DNA of 64,000 nt from an uncultured Clostridia bacterium (GCA_934120045.1 CAKOTF010000004.1:62001-126000); one strand, 5' to 3'; positions 43,902 to 53,798 are shown, numbered from the stretch's first letter. The notes: generated from the letters alone by a model not told the origin. Made by a program: numbers and translations.

Positions 43902-43930
43902 TTTACAAAAAAATATATTATTGTTATAAT
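43902..43930 (+). promoter_or_regulatory. Promoter of LPXTG protein gene
   Basis: TTTACA (43902-43907), 17 bp, TATAAT (43925-43930). Confidence 0.7.
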
Positions 43931-43960
43931 TCATTTATACAAATGAAAGGGGAAAGAAAA

Positions 43961-45217
43961 ATGAAGATAAAAAAGATATGTATAATGGCATTAATAATTT
44001 TATTAATTAGTAGTTTTGCAACTAGGTGTTTTGCAGTAACAGAAGCAACAGAGGCTACCAATAATAGTAAAATTACAAAAGAGCAATTAAATGAAAAGTT
44101 TCAAGAATTAAAAGATAATGATTCAGAGATAGAAAAGATTGTTACCGGAGATAATGTAATAGAGGTAATTAAAAGTAATGATAAATATGAAATTAAATAT
44201 GAAATAGAAGAAGATAAAGTAACATTTTCTATTGAAGCAGAAGTAAAACAAGGAATGAGTTGGGAAGAATATACTAAACTTTTTGGAGATAGTACTGATG
44301 ATACTACTGATGGAGATATTGAAGATGGGCTTGCAATGGGATATTATGCAGTAGCTAATATTTTAGGGGCTGAATATAAATCTGTAGCTTGGTATTATAC
44401 ACTTACAAGAATTGAAGGGTATAAAGGAAAATATGCAAAAAGTGATAAATGGATAATAATGAAAGATGTAGAAGGTGCTACAGAAGTAAATACTGGTAGT
44501 TCGGAAGAAAAAGTTCTTAACACTAAAGATTTTGCAAATAGAACAATGGAATATTTTAATTCTATGTATAAAGATGATATATATACGTACGATGATTCAA
44601 AACATTGTGATACTTATAAAAGTATAACAGAAAAAAAAGAGAAAACAGATACATCTTGTAAATTAATAGAAAAAATAATAATTAATACAAATGCAGATTT
44701 TTCAAAATTAAAGGTAAATATGGATTCAGTTTTGGACAATGGTGTAACAAAAGAAAATGCAGACTATGTATACACAGTAAAAGTAGGACAAAAAATAAAA
44801 TTTGAAACAAGTAAAAAATATTCTGGATATAATTGTATTGGAACAGGAATTGAACTTTCAGAAGATAAGAATGAACTTATTGCAACAGAAGTTGGAACAG
44901 CAAAAGGAAAGATTGCATTTGGAAATATAACGAAATCATTTTATATTACAGTTGAAGAAAATACAAATAATGAACAATTAGAAGAGATTACAATAAAAAT
45001 AGATTCAGATGATTCAAAAACAGAAGACACAAAAATTCCAACAACAGAAACAACATCAAAAACTGAAACAGTAAAAAATAACTCAGACAGTACAACAGCC
45101 AAAACAGAATTACCAAAAACAGGAATTAATACAATAGTTTATATAACAATGGCAATTGTAGGAATAGTAGTTGTATCATTTATTATATTAAATAAAAAAT
45201 ATAAAGATATAAAATAA
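43961..45217 (+). CDS. LPXTG-anchored surface protein
   Basis: A 418-residue secreted protein. It has a signal peptide (KKICIMALIILLISSFATRCFA, residues about 4-26, cleaved after Ala), and ends in a sortase sorting signal: LPKTG at 384-388, a hydrophobic span and a basic tail (NKKYKDIK). The mature part has an acidic N-terminal domain (about 30-240) and a beta-rich Ig/BIg2-like segment (about 250-335, TVKVGQKIKFETSKKYSG...IAFGNITKSFYITVEE), followed by a Thr/Ser/Lys-rich wall-spanning linker. The partner ligand is unknown. No sortase gene lies in this window. Confidence 0.85.
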   Translation: MKIKKICIMALIILLISSFATRCFAVTEATEATNNSKITKEQLNEKFQELKDNDSEIEKIVTGDNVIEVIKSNDKYEIKYEIEEDKVTFSIEAEVKQGMSWEEYTKLFGDSTDDTTDGDIEDGLAMGYYAVANILGAEYKSVAWYYTLTRIEGYKGKYAKSDKWIIMKDVEGATEVNTGSSEEKVLNTKDFANRTMEYFNSMYKDDIYTYDDSKHCDTYKSITEKKEKTDTSCKLIEKIIINTNADFSKLKVNMDSVLDNGVTKENADYVYTVKVGQKIKFETSKKYSGYNCIGTGIELSEDKNELIATEVGTAKGKIAFGNITKSFYITVEENTNNEQLEEITIKIDSDDSKTEDTKIPTTETTSKTETVKNNSDSTTAKTELPKTGINTIVYITMAIVGIVVVSFIILNKKYKDIK

Positions 45218-45222
45218 AAAGT

Positions 45223-45268
45223 AAAAGGATATTTTTATAAAGAAAAAAACTTTATAAAATATCCTTTT
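45223..45268 (+). terminator. Terminator after the LPXTG gene
   Basis: A 19-bp stem with a single bulged T: AAAAGGATAT... (45223-45242) with 45250-45268, then TTTTTA. Confidence 0.82.
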
Positions 45269-45313
45269 TATTTAAAAAAATTAATATATATAAAATAAAA
45301 AGCAATAACTCCC

Positions 45314-45342
45314 TTGTCAAATAAGGAAAAAAGAGATATAAT
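45314..45342 (+). promoter_or_regulatory. Promoter of SWIM-SNF2 helicase gene
   Basis: TTGTCA (45314-45319), 17 bp, TATAAT (45337-45342). Confidence 0.65.
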
Positions 45343-45393
45343 ATAACATCATGGAAAAAGAAAAGATACCATTTGAAAGGAAATACTATAATC

Positions 45394-48300
45394 ATGCTAG
45401 TAAATGAGAAAATAAAAGAAGAGTTATATGAAAATGCAGGAGATATAAGAGTACAAAAAGCAAGACTATATGCAAAAACAGGAAGAGTTGAAATAGCAAA
45501 AATAAATTACACAAACAAAGACAATTTTGAGATAACAGGAAAAGTAACAGGTCAAGAAATATATAGAACAAATGTAACAGTAGAAAGTGGAGAAATAAGT
45601 GACATAACATGTGAATGTCAAGATTATAGACAAAGATATGCAGCATGCAAACATATAATAGCAACGATAATGGAATTTGACGAAAACCAGAAATACGAAA
45701 ATATGTTATTAAATGAAAAAACATCATTAGACATAAATAAAAAAATAAGAGCAAATGCTAAATATAGAAGTTTTACACAAATTGTAAACGAATTATATGA
45801 AGAAGAAATGCATGAAGTAGAAGAAAAAAAAGCAGAAGAATCAAATGGAAAAATCAAAATAGAACCAAGATTGATATATGACAAATATTATGCACTATTA
45901 AAAATGGATTTTAAAATTGGTGATAAAAGAATGTATAAAATAAAAAATCTAGTTGAATTCCTTGAAAGGATGCAAAAAGCAGAAAAATTCAAATATGGAA
46001 ATAATTTAGAATTTATACATACTAAAGAAGCATTTGCAGAAGAAGATCAACAAATATTAGATTTTATATTAAAACATGCAGAAACAATAAATTTTGTAAA
46101 TTCAAACTCAAATTCAAGCTACAGATATTATGGAAAAGCATTAGATGAAACATGTATAGTTGTAAGTCAAACAACACTTGATGAGATGTTTGAGTTGTTT
46201 AAAGACAAAGAAATTGATTTAAAAACAGATGCAGGAGAAAGTACAATAGAAATTGTTGAAGAAGATCCAAAATTATATTTTCAAGTAAAGAAAATAAGTG
46301 ATAAAGAATATAAAATAGTACTAAATAATGATATAAACTTAAAAAAAGATTTTTGCGTATTTGAAGGAAAAAATAATAAATATGTATTATTAAAACGAAC
46401 ACTATATAAATGCAGCAAAAATTATGAAGAATCAGTAATAAAACTATTAAGCATATTTAGAGAGAATTATCTAACAGAGATAACATTTGGAAAAGAACAA
46501 TTACCAGAACTATTTTCAGTAATTATTCCAAGATTAAAAAATAATATAGAATATCAAGAAATTGAAGAACAAGACATTGAAAAATATAGACCTAAAAAAC
46601 TAGGGGTAAAAATGTTCTTGGACTTTGATGAAAATGATAGAATTTTGGCTGAAATAAAATTCTGTTATGGAGAAGCAGAATTTAATCCATTACAACCAAA
46701 AATTGATTCAAAATATCCAAGAGATATGATTGCAGAAAATAAAGCAGTAAATATGTTAAGAAAAACAGGATTTATGTTTTATGAAGCTAAAGGATGTTTT
46801 ATATTACCAGAAGAAGAGAAAATTTATAATTTTTTAACAAATGAAATTGGAACATATATGCAAGCATTTGAAGTAATGGTAACAGATAACTTCAAGACAA
46901 AGCAAATAAAACAGCCGAAATTTGGAAGTATTGGAATAAGAGTTGAGAATAATTTATTAACAATAGACTTCGAACAGTTGAATATTGACCCAAAAGAACT
47001 TGAAAAAATAATGCAAAGATATAAATTAAAGAAAAAGTACTACAAATTAAAAGATGGAAGCTTTTTAAATCTCGAAGAAAATCAAGACCTAGAGTTTATA
47101 GATAAGATGATGTCAGGAATGGATATAAATTATAAACAACTTGAAAATGGAGAAGTTAAAATTCCTGTAAATAGAACATTATATTTAAATCAATTATTAA
47201 AAACAGTAACAGATACACAAATTGTGAAAAATAGTGAATACAAGAAAATAATAAATGAATTAGATAAAGAAAATGGAGATGCAGATATACAAATTCCAAC
47301 AGTTGTAGAAAATACATTAAGATATTATCAAAAAACAGGATATAAATGGTTAAAAACACTAGATAACTATAAATTTGGAGGAATACTTGCAGATGATATG
47401 GGACTTGGAAAAACAGTTCAAATGTTATCTATAATTGCAGGATATGTAGAGCAAAAGAAGGAAAGAAGAGCATCAATTGTTATATGTCCAAGTTCATTAA
47501 CATTAAACTGGCAAAATGAGGCACAAAAATTTACTAATGGATTACAAACATTGGTAATTAGAGGAAATGCAGAAGAAAGAAAAGCTTTAATCAAAACAAT
47601 TGATAATTATGATATTATAATAACATCATATGATTTATTAAAAAGAGATATAGATGTGTATAAAGAAAGAAAATATCAATTTAGATTTGCAATAACAGAT
47701 GAAGCACAATATTTAAAAAATAGTAATACTCAAAATGCAAAAGCAGTAAAAGAAATCATGGCAGATACAAAATATGCTTTAACAGGAACACCAATTGAAA
47801 ATTCATTAGCAGAACTATGGTCAATATTTGATTTTATAATGCCAGGTTATTTATTTTCATATAAAAAATTTAAAACAGAGTATGAAACACCAATTATAAA
47901 AGAAAATGATGAAAAAGCAATAAAGAAATTAAAAATGTTAATAGAACCATTTGTGTTAAGAAGAACAAAAAAACAGGTATTAACAGAACTTCCAGAAAAA
48001 ACAATAACAGTATTAAATAATCAAATGAAAGATGAGCAAGAAAAGATATATTTAACATATTTGGCACAAGCAAAACAAGAAGTTGCAGAAACAATTCAAA
48101 TGAACGGAATTGAAAGAAGTCATATTCAAGTATTAGCAGCACTTACAAGATTAAGACAAATTTGTTGTCATCCAAGTTTATTTATAAAAGATTATAAAGA
48201 AGGAAGTAGTAAATTAGATCAATGTATGGAAATAATAAATGATGCAGTAGAATCTGGGCATAAAATTTTGCTATTCTCTGGTTATACATCAATGTTCGAT

Positions 48301-48717
48301 TTAATTGAAAAAGAATTTGAAAAAAACAATGTGAAATATTTTAAATTAACAGGTGCGACAAAAGTTGATGAAAGAATTAAAATGGTAGACGAATTTAATG
48401 AAAATAAAGATATAAAAGTATTTTTAATCTCATTAAAAGCAGGTGGAACTGGACTAAATTTAACAGGTGCAGATATGGTTATACATTATGATCCTTGGTG
48501 GAATGCATCAGCAGAGAATCAGGCAACAGATAGAGCATATAGAATAGGACAAAAGAATAATGTTCAAGTATATAAATTGATTACAAAAAATTCAATAGAA
48601 GAAAAAATTTATGAATTACAACAAAAGAAATCACAATTAATTGACAATATGCTTGATACAAAAACATCATTTATTAGCAAACTTTCAAAAGAAGATATTA
48701 TGAAATTATTTGAATAG
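45394..48717 (+). CDS. SWIM zinc-finger SNF2-family helicase/translocase
   Basis: A 1107-residue DNA-dependent ATPase. A SWIM finger sits near the N-terminus (C-E-C at 73-75, then C85 and H87 in AACKHI), followed by a middle region (about 130-630) like the SNF2-associated bacterial domain. The C-terminal SNF2 core has Walker A DDMGLGKTVQ near 667, DEAQ near 768, TGTPIENSLAELWSIFDF near 795, and the helicase-C end with GGTGLNLTGADMVIHYDPWWN near 1020 and ATDRAYRIGQ near 1043. It resembles bacterial RapA/HepA-like and YwqA-type proteins that remodel protein-DNA or stalled RNA polymerase complexes. The ATG at 45394 is taken; a TTG at 45373 is possible. Monocistronic. Confidence 0.9.
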   Translation: MLVNEKIKEELYENAGDIRVQKARLYAKTGRVEIAKINYTNKDNFEITGKVTGQEIYRTNVTVESGEISDITCECQDYRQRYAACKHIIATIMEFDENQKYENMLLNEKTSLDINKKIRANAKYRSFTQIVNELYEEEMHEVEEKKAEESNGKIKIEPRLIYDKYYALLKMDFKIGDKRMYKIKNLVEFLERMQKAEKFKYGNNLEFIHTKEAFAEEDQQILDFILKHAETINFVNSNSNSSYRYYGKALDETCIVVSQTTLDEMFELFKDKEIDLKTDAGESTIEIVEEDPKLYFQVKKISDKEYKIVLNNDINLKKDFCVFEGKNNKYVLLKRTLYKCSKNYEESVIKLLSIFRENYLTEITFGKEQLPELFSVIIPRLKNNIEYQEIEEQDIEKYRPKKLGVKMFLDFDENDRILAEIKFCYGEAEFNPLQPKIDSKYPRDMIAENKAVNMLRKTGFMFYEAKGCFILPEEEKIYNFLTNEIGTYMQAFEVMVTDNFKTKQIKQPKFGSIGIRVENNLLTIDFEQLNIDPKELEKIMQRYKLKKKYYKLKDGSFLNLEENQDLEFIDKMMSGMDINYKQLENGEVKIPVNRTLYLNQLLKTVTDTQIVKNSEYKKIINELDKENGDADIQIPTVVENTLRYYQKTGYKWLKTLDNYKFGGILADDMGLGKTVQMLSIIAGYVEQKKERRASIVICPSSLTLNWQNEAQKFTNGLQTLVIRGNAEERKALIKTIDNYDIIITSYDLLKRDIDVYKERKYQFRFAITDEAQYLKNSNTQNAKAVKEIMADTKYALTGTPIENSLAELWSIFDFIMPGYLFSYKKFKTEYETPIIKENDEKAIKKLKMLIEPFVLRRTKKQVLTELPEKTITVLNNQMKDEQEKIYLTYLAQAKQEVAETIQMNGIERSHIQVLAALTRLRQICCHPSLFIKDYKEGSSKLDQCMEIINDAVESGHKILLFSGYTSMFDLIEKEFEKNNVKYFKLTGATKVDERIKMVDEFNENKDIKVFLISLKAGGTGLNLTGADMVIHYDPWWNASAENQATDRAYRIGQKNNVQVYKLITKNSIEEKIYELQQKKSQLIDNMLDTKTSFISKLSKEDIMKLFE

Positions 48718-48756
48718 AAATTTGTAGTTGGCTAAAATGAATGAATACAGAAAAAA

Positions 48757-48817
48757 TGTGAAAATTTTGTGAAAATTAGCACTCTGCTATTGACTTTGCT
48801 AAAATAAGAGGTATAAT
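48757..48817 (+). promoter_or_regulatory. hsp20 control region: tandem repeat, CIRCE-like element and promoter
   Basis: Two perfect copies of TGTGAAAA (48757-48764 and 48768-48775) stand 11 bp apart. They are followed by TTAGCACTC (48776-48784), a 9-bp spacer and CTTTGCTAA (48794-48802). The left half is an exact CIRCE half-site and the right half matches 6 of 9, at the exact CIRCE spacing. The promoter -35 TTGACT (48790-48795) and -10 TATAAT (48812-48817, 16-bp spacer) overlap it, so HrcA binding would block transcription. Confidence 0.68.
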
Positions 48818-48913
48818 AGATAATGTAAATAGAAATTAACCAAATAGTTAATAATATTTATATGTGTACCGAAAAAGGTGTCAACACATAAAATTATAAG
48901 GAGGTAATGTATT

Positions 48914-49342
48914 ATGATGATGATACCAGCTAGAAGAAATGGAAATGGATTAGATATTTTTGATGAGGTTTTTGCTGACCCATTCTTTGGAGAAAAAGAA
49001 AACAAAATAATGAAAACAGACTTAAAAGAAAAAGATGGAAAATATATGCTAGAGATTGATGTTCCAGGATATGACAAAGAAGACATCAAAATTGAATTAA
49101 ATGAAGGATATTTAACAGTATCAGCAGAAAAAAATGAAGAAAAAGAAGATAAAGACAAACATGCTAAATATCTAAAGAGAGAAAGATTTACTGGAATGTG
49201 TTCGAGAAGTTATTATGTTGGAGAAAGCTTAAAAGAAGAAGACATAAAAGCAAGTTTCAAAAACGGAATTTTATCAATAGAATTCCCTAAAGAAGTAGAG
49301 AAAAAAGTTGAAGAAAAGAAATATATTCCAATTGGGGAATAA
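48914..49342 (+). CDS. hsp20: Small heat shock protein Hsp20
   Basis: A 142-residue alpha-crystallin-domain chaperone that holds unfolding proteins without ATP. Residues about 35-130 form the crystallin domain (MKTDLKEKDGKYMLEIDVPG, then GYLTVSAEKNEE, and FKNGILSIEFPKE with the G-x-L motif), and the C-terminus carries the I-P-I tail (YIPIGE) that links oligomers. AGGAGGT lies 8 bases before the ATG. Control by a CIRCE-like site and a tandem repeat shared with htrA. Confidence 0.95.
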   Translation: MMMIPARRNGNGLDIFDEVFADPFFGEKENKIMKTDLKEKDGKYMLEIDVPGYDKEDIKIELNEGYLTVSAEKNEEKEDKDKHAKYLKRERFTGMCSRSYYVGESLKEEDIKASFKNGILSIEFPKEVEKKVEEKKYIPIGE

Positions 49343-49345
49343 AAT

Positions 49346-49380
49346 AAAGGCTCATAGGCAATTGCTTATGAGCCTTTTTA
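49346..49380 (+). terminator. hsp20 terminator
   Basis: AAAGGCTCATA / TATGAGCCTTT with further GCAATTGC pairing in the loop, then TTTTT. Confidence 0.88.
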
Positions 49381-49441
49381 TATATCAAAAAAGAAATTTA
49401 TTAACAAAATAATGACAATCAATGTAAAATTTATGATAGAT

Positions 49442-49470
49442 TTGACTTTAAATAATAGATATGCTAAAAT
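49442..49470 (+). promoter_or_regulatory. Promoter of first polysaccharide-cluster gene
   Basis: TTGACT (49442-49447), 17 bp, TAAAAT (49465-49470). Confidence 0.62.
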
Positions 49471-49545
49471 TCAATTAAATAAAAGAAGAGATAACATTGA
49501 AAAACAATTACAGTTGTATGCGTTGAGAAAGGAATATTGTTAAAA

Positions 49546-50526
49546 ATGGAAGAAGTAGTAGATATATTAGTAACAACATATAACACAAATGAAAAGTTTT
49601 TAAAAAAACAAATTGAAAGTATATTAAAACAAACTTATAAAAATATACAAATATATATAAGTGATGATAATTCAAATAAAGAAGAAATAAAAGAAATTCT
49701 TAAACAATATGAAAAAGAAGATAAAAGAATAAAATTATATTTACAACCTAAAAATTTAGGGTATAATAAAAACTATGAATTCTTATTACAACAGTCAACA
49801 GCAAATTATGTAATGTTTTCAGACCATGATGATGTTTGGCATAAAGATAAAGTCGAAAAAAGTCTAAAAAATTTAAAAGAAAAAAATGTGGATATGATAT
49901 ATTGTAATTGTAGACAAATAGATGAAGATGGAATTGTACTAAGAGATGATTATTTTAAATACAAAAATGTACCATTAATAAAAGGAAAGAGTAAATTAGC
50001 AATATCAAGATGTGTAGGAATAGGTTGTTCACAAATAATAACAAAATCAGTAAAAGATAAAATGATTCCATTTAAGGACAAAGTAATTGCACATGACTGG
50101 CTTGCTGCATTTATTGCAAACGAAGGAAAAGGAATTGATTATATTGAAGAAGAACTATTTGATTACAGATTACATAATTCAAATGTTTTTGGTGGAAGAA
50201 GTTTAAATCAGAATTTGAATAAATGGAAAGAAAAAAATGGAAAAAGTTATGAAGCATTTCTAAAATATAGAGAAGATGCTATAAAAAGAGCATATGATGG
50301 TGGAATAAAAATGTGTGAACAATATGCAAATAACAAAAAAGATTTGGAATTTTGTAAAAAAGCAAAAAAATATTATGAGAAAATTTATAAAACAAAGAAA
50401 ATAAATATAAGAAATATAATAGAATATTTTGAAATTTTATCAGGAAGAAATCAAGTAAAGAAAATGATAAGAGAAATAGCATTATTCCATTTTCCAATAA
50501 TTTCATATTTAAAATACAGATATTAA
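49546..50526 (+). CDS. GT2 glycosyltransferase (rhamnosyltransferase-like)
   Basis: A cytoplasmic GT2 enzyme of 326 residues. The start VVDILVTTYNTNEKFL is followed by YISDDNSNKEE near residue 43, the metal site FSDHDDVWHKDK near 92, and a C-terminal acceptor part with AHDWLAAFIANEGKG near 182 and YRLHNSNVFGG near 203. The HDD(V)W and YR-x-H-x-x-N motifs are typical of rhamnosyl- and related transferases. The ATG at 49546 is chosen over TTG at 49537 because the paralogue at 51469 begins at the same place in the alignment. It adds sugars to the surface polymer. Confidence 0.85.
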   Translation: MEEVVDILVTTYNTNEKFLKKQIESILKQTYKNIQIYISDDNSNKEEIKEILKQYEKEDKRIKLYLQPKNLGYNKNYEFLLQQSTANYVMFSDHDDVWHKDKVEKSLKNLKEKNVDMIYCNCRQIDEDGIVLRDDYFKYKNVPLIKGKSKLAISRCVGIGCSQIITKSVKDKMIPFKDKVIAHDWLAAFIANEGKGIDYIEEELFDYRLHNSNVFGGRSLNQNLNKWKEKNGKSYEAFLKYREDAIKRAYDGGIKMCEQYANNKKDLEFCKKAKKYYEKIYKTKKINIRNIIEYFEILSGRNQVKKMIREIALFHFPIISYLKYRY

Positions 50527-50560
50527 AAATAAGAATTGTAACAATTCTTATTTTTTCTTT
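50526..50560 (+). terminator. Terminator after first cluster glycosyltransferase
   Basis: A 13-bp stem AAAATAAGAATTG (50526-50538) with 50542-50554, loop TAA, T-rich tail. It separates this gene from the exporter operon. Confidence 0.82.
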
Positions 50561-50576
50561 TTTCAATGGCAATTTA

Positions 50577-50605
50577 TTGACAAATAAGCAATTTAAAGAT
50601 AGAAT
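50577..50605 (+). promoter_or_regulatory. Promoter of the wzm-wzt operon
   Basis: TTGACA (50577-50582), 17 bp, TAGAAT (50600-50605), 49 bases before the start. Confidence 0.68.
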
Positions 50606-50653
50606 GTAGAGGATAAAAAACAGAGGGATGAAGGGCGAAAGGAAAAGGAAGAA

Positions 50654-51448
50654 ATGGAATTTTTAAAAGTATTTTGGAAAAACAAAAGATTAGTATGGCA
50701 ATTAGGAAAAAATGACTTTAAAAATAGATTTGCTAATACAAGCTTAGGAAGTATATGGGGATTTTTACAACCATTTGTATTTATGATGATGTATGTAATA
50801 GTATTTCAATATATATTTAAACAAACAGGACCTGGAGGAGCACCATATGTAGTATGGTTTATGCCTGGAATGGCAATGTGGATGACAATAAATGATGGAA
50901 TTATAGGAGCAAGTAATTCAATAAGAGGATATAGTTATTTAGTAAAAAAAGTAGTATTTCCAGTAGATATAATACCATTAATATCATTAATAGCAAATGC
51001 ATTTGTATCATTATTTTTAATTGTTATAGCAACAGCAGTATGTATAATATTCAAATTTGTACCAAATGTATTTCAAATGATATATATGATAATTTCAGTA
51101 TATATATTCTTAATAGCAATAACAAGATTTACCTCAGCTGTTGCAACATTAGTTCCAGACTTTTCAAATTTATTAGGAATTGTAATGCAAATATGTATGT
51201 GGCTTACACCAGTTGTTTGGGACTTATCAATGATTGCAGAACATCATAAAATTTCAATGATTATGAAATTCTTACCATTTACATATTTAGTAACAGGATT
51301 TAGAGATTGCTTTATGGGAAATACAAATATAGTAACAGCAAACTATGGAATGTTTACAATTTCATTTTGGATAATAACAATATTAATTTTTGCATGGGGA
51401 AATTATATATTTAAAAAGAGTAAAAAAGATTTTGCAGATGTATTATAA
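50654..51448 (+). CDS. wzm: ABC-2 type polysaccharide exporter permease (Wzm/TagG-like)
   Basis: A 264-residue membrane protein with about six spans that forms the channel for a lipid-linked surface polysaccharide. The N-terminal amphipathic LVWQLGKNDFKNRFANTSLGSIWGFLQP (split here) is the classic interface helix of Wzm/TagG/RfbA proteins, and the YVVWFMPGMAMWMTINDGI region follows. Its ATPase partner is at 52476, with a glycosyltransferase between them. Confidence 0.9.
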   Translation: MEFLKVFWKNKRLVWQLGKNDFKNRFANTSLGSIWGFLQPFVFMMMYVIVFQYIFKQTGPGGAPYVVWFMPGMAMWMTINDGIIGASNSIRGYSYLVKKVVFPVDIIPLISLIANAFVSLFLIVIATAVCIIFKFVPNVFQMIYMIISVYIFLIAITRFTSAVATLVPDFSNLLGIVMQICMWLTPVVWDLSMIAEHHKISMIMKFLPFTYLVTGFRDCFMGNTNIVTANYGMFTISFWIITILIFAWGNYIFKKSKKDFADVL

Positions 51449-51468
51449 ACAATAGAAGGGGAGCAAAA

Positions 51469-52455
51469 ATGGAAGAAAAAGTAGATGTTCTTGTAGCAAC
51501 ATATAATGGAGAAAAATATTTAAGAGAACAATTAGATAGTATAATAAAACAAACATATAAAAATATAAGAATTTTAATTTCAGATGATTGTTCAAAAGAT
51601 AGAACACAAGAAATATTGCAAGAATATGAAAAAAAAGATGATAGAATAAAAATATTTTTACATGACAGGAACTTAGGTTCAAATAAAAATTTTGAATTTT
51701 TACTAAGACAAGTAGAAAGCAAATTTTATATGTTATCAGATCAAGATGATGTATGGCTTCCAGAAAAGATAGAAAAAACTATTCAAAAACAAAAGGAAAC
51801 AGGAGCAGATTTAGTATTTGGAGACTTAGAAGTAGTAAATGAAAAATTAGAAACAATATATCCTTCTTTTGGAGATTTCATGTTATTGAATAGAAAAATA
51901 AATAAATACATTGGAAGTTATAAAGTAAATTATTTATATAATGTAGTTACAGGTTGTACGATATTATCTACAAAAGAATTTATAGAAAAAATATTACCAT
52001 TTCCAACAGATTCTAAATATTTAATACATGATCATTGGATTGGAATTGTTATTGCATTAAATGGAAAATTGGCATATATGCCAGAAAAGTATATAAAATA
52101 TAGGCAACATGGAAATAATCAAGTTGGAACAAATAAGATATCACATAATTTTCAAGAATTAGAACAAGTAAGAGAATTATTCATAAATGTAAAATTAGGT
52201 GTATTTGGTACATATGTAAAACATAAAGAAATATTTCCAGAAAAACTTCAAAAACAAAATGAAAAAGCATATAAATATTTTCAAGATATTCAAAAAAAGA
52301 AAAACTTTAATTTTAAAGGATGGGGAATATTTCACGAATTATATAAAACAGAAACATTAATTTATTATATAGAAAACTTTATAATAATGAATATGCCTGC
52401 AATAGGAAGAGGATTGTTTAAAATTAGAAGGGGATTTAAAAAATTAAAAAGATAG
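51469..52455 (+). CDS. GT2 glycosyltransferase (rhamnosyltransferase-like), paralogue of 49546
   Basis: A 328-residue GT2 enzyme starting VDVLVATYNGEKYLREQLDS, with ILISDDCSKDRT near residue 37, the metal site LSDQDDVW near 88, IHDHWIGIVIALNGKLAYM near 185 and YRQHGNNQVG near 209. These match the same subfamily as the gene at 49546, and the two are clear paralogues that probably add successive sugars of the repeat unit. It sits between exporter permease and ATPase genes. Confidence 0.87.
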   Translation: MEEKVDVLVATYNGEKYLREQLDSIIKQTYKNIRILISDDCSKDRTQEILQEYEKKDDRIKIFLHDRNLGSNKNFEFLLRQVESKFYMLSDQDDVWLPEKIEKTIQKQKETGADLVFGDLEVVNEKLETIYPSFGDFMLLNRKINKYIGSYKVNYLYNVVTGCTILSTKEFIEKILPFPTDSKYLIHDHWIGIVIALNGKLAYMPEKYIKYRQHGNNQVGTNKISHNFQELEQVRELFINVKLGVFGTYVKHKEIFPEKLQKQNEKAYKYFQDIQKKKNFNFKGWGIFHELYKTETLIYYIENFIIMNMPAIGRGLFKIRRGFKKLKR

Positions 52456-52475
52456 GCGAAAAGGAGTTATACAAT

Positions 52476-53798
52476 ATGAGTGAAACAGTTTTAAAAATAG
52501 AAGGGCTTTCAAAAGATTACAAAATGTTTGCAAGGAAAAAAGATAGGATAATAGAAACATTATTTCCAGGAGTTGAAAGACATGGAGTATTTGAAGCAAT
52601 GCATGACTTTAATTTAGAAGTAAAAAAAGGTGAAGTACTTGGTGTCTTAGGAAAAAATGGTGCAGGAAAATCAACATTATTAAAAATGATAACAGGTGTT
52701 GTAACGCCAACAAAAGGAACAATAGAAGCTAAAGGAAAAATAAGTTCACTTTTAGAGTTAGGAACAGCATTTAATCAAGAATTAACTGGATATGAGAATA
52801 TATATCAACATGGACAAGTTATGGGATTAACAAATGAAGAAATAAAAGCTAGAGAACAGGAAATAATAGACTTTGCAGATATAGGGGATCACTTATATCA
52901 ACCAGTAAAAACATATTCATCAGGAATGTTTGCAAGACTAGCATTTGCATGTGCAATAAATGTTAATCCAGATATATTAATTGTAGATGAAGTATTATCT
53001 GTTGGAGATATGTCATTCCAATTAAAATGTTTCAAAAAATTTGAACAATTTAAAGAAAGTGGAAAAACAATTTTATTTGTAACACATAGTATAACTGATA
53101 TTTTAAGAAACTGTACAAGAACAATTATAATTGATGCAGGCAGAAAAATATTTGATGGAGATGTAAAAGAAGGAGTAGAAAAATATAAGAAAATTATAGT
53201 TGGACTAGATGATAAAACAAGTAAAGAAGGAATACTTACAGATAAACAAATATTAGAAAAAAATCCTAATTATCAAGCATCAAAAGAGAAAAATGGGGAA
53301 ACATGGAAATCACACTTTAATGAAAATCCAAATTTAATTACATATGGAGATGGAAGTGCAGAAGTAATAGATTATGGAATGTTTGATGAAAATGGAAATT
53401 ATATATCAGTATTAGAAAATGATAAAGAAGTAGTATTAAAATCTAAAATAGTTTTTAATAAAGATGTAAAAGATCCTATATTTACAATGACTGTAAAAGA
53501 TTTTAAAGGTCTTGAGATGGCAGGAACAAATACATTAATAGAAAAAATTGTAACAGGAAATTATAAAAAAGGTGATATAGTAGTTGCAGAATTCAGACAG
53601 GTAATAAATGTAGCACCAGGAAAATATACATTATCATTTAGTTGTACACATTTTAATAGTAAAGGTGAATTAGAAGTATTAAACAGAAAATATGATGCAT
53701 TATTGATTGAAGTTTTATCTACAAAAGATACTGTTGGATTGATGAGATTAGATTCAAAAATCAAAATAGAAAAAATAAGAGGAAATAATGAAAAATAA
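52476..53798 (+). CDS. wzt: ABC polysaccharide exporter ATPase with Wzt C-terminal domain
   Basis: A 440-residue protein. Walker A GKNGAGKST is at residues 59-67, signature YSSGMFARLAFA near 148 and Walker B DILIVDEVLSVGD near 168. Wzt-type ATPases have a PG-loop near the polymer channel. From about residue 270 to the end is a beta-sandwich domain as in Wzt, which binds the finished, end-modified glycan and makes export depend on chain termination. This implies that some enzyme caps the polymer; the methyltransferase-like protein at 54692 would be the expected candidate but looks defective in SAM binding. Confidence 0.9.
   Translation: MSETVLKIEGLSKDYKMFARKKDRIIETLFPGVERHGVFEAMHDFNLEVKKGEVLGVLGKNGAGKSTLLKMITGVVTPTKGTIEAKGKISSLLELGTAFNQELTGYENIYQHGQVMGLTNEEIKAREQEIIDFADIGDHLYQPVKTYSSGMFARLAFACAINVNPDILIVDEVLSVGDMSFQLKCFKKFEQFKESGKTILFVTHSITDILRNCTRTIIIDAGRKIFDGDVKEGVEKYKKIIVGLDDKTSKEGILTDKQILEKNPNYQASKEKNGETWKSHFNENPNLITYGDGSAEVIDYGMFDENGNYISVLENDKEVVLKSKIVFNKDVKDPIFTMTVKDFKGLEMAGTNTLIEKIVTGNYKKGDIVVAEFRQVINVAPGKYTLSFSCTHFNSKGELEVLNRKYDALLIEVLSTKDTVGLMRLDSKIKIEKIRGNNEK

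Noticed and set aside
48818..48913. Possible RNA thermometer in the hsp20 leader
   Set aside because: There are short hairpins (ATTAAC/GTTAAT and TATGTGT/ACACATA), but AAGGAGGT is not paired in either, so there is no ROSE-like masking.
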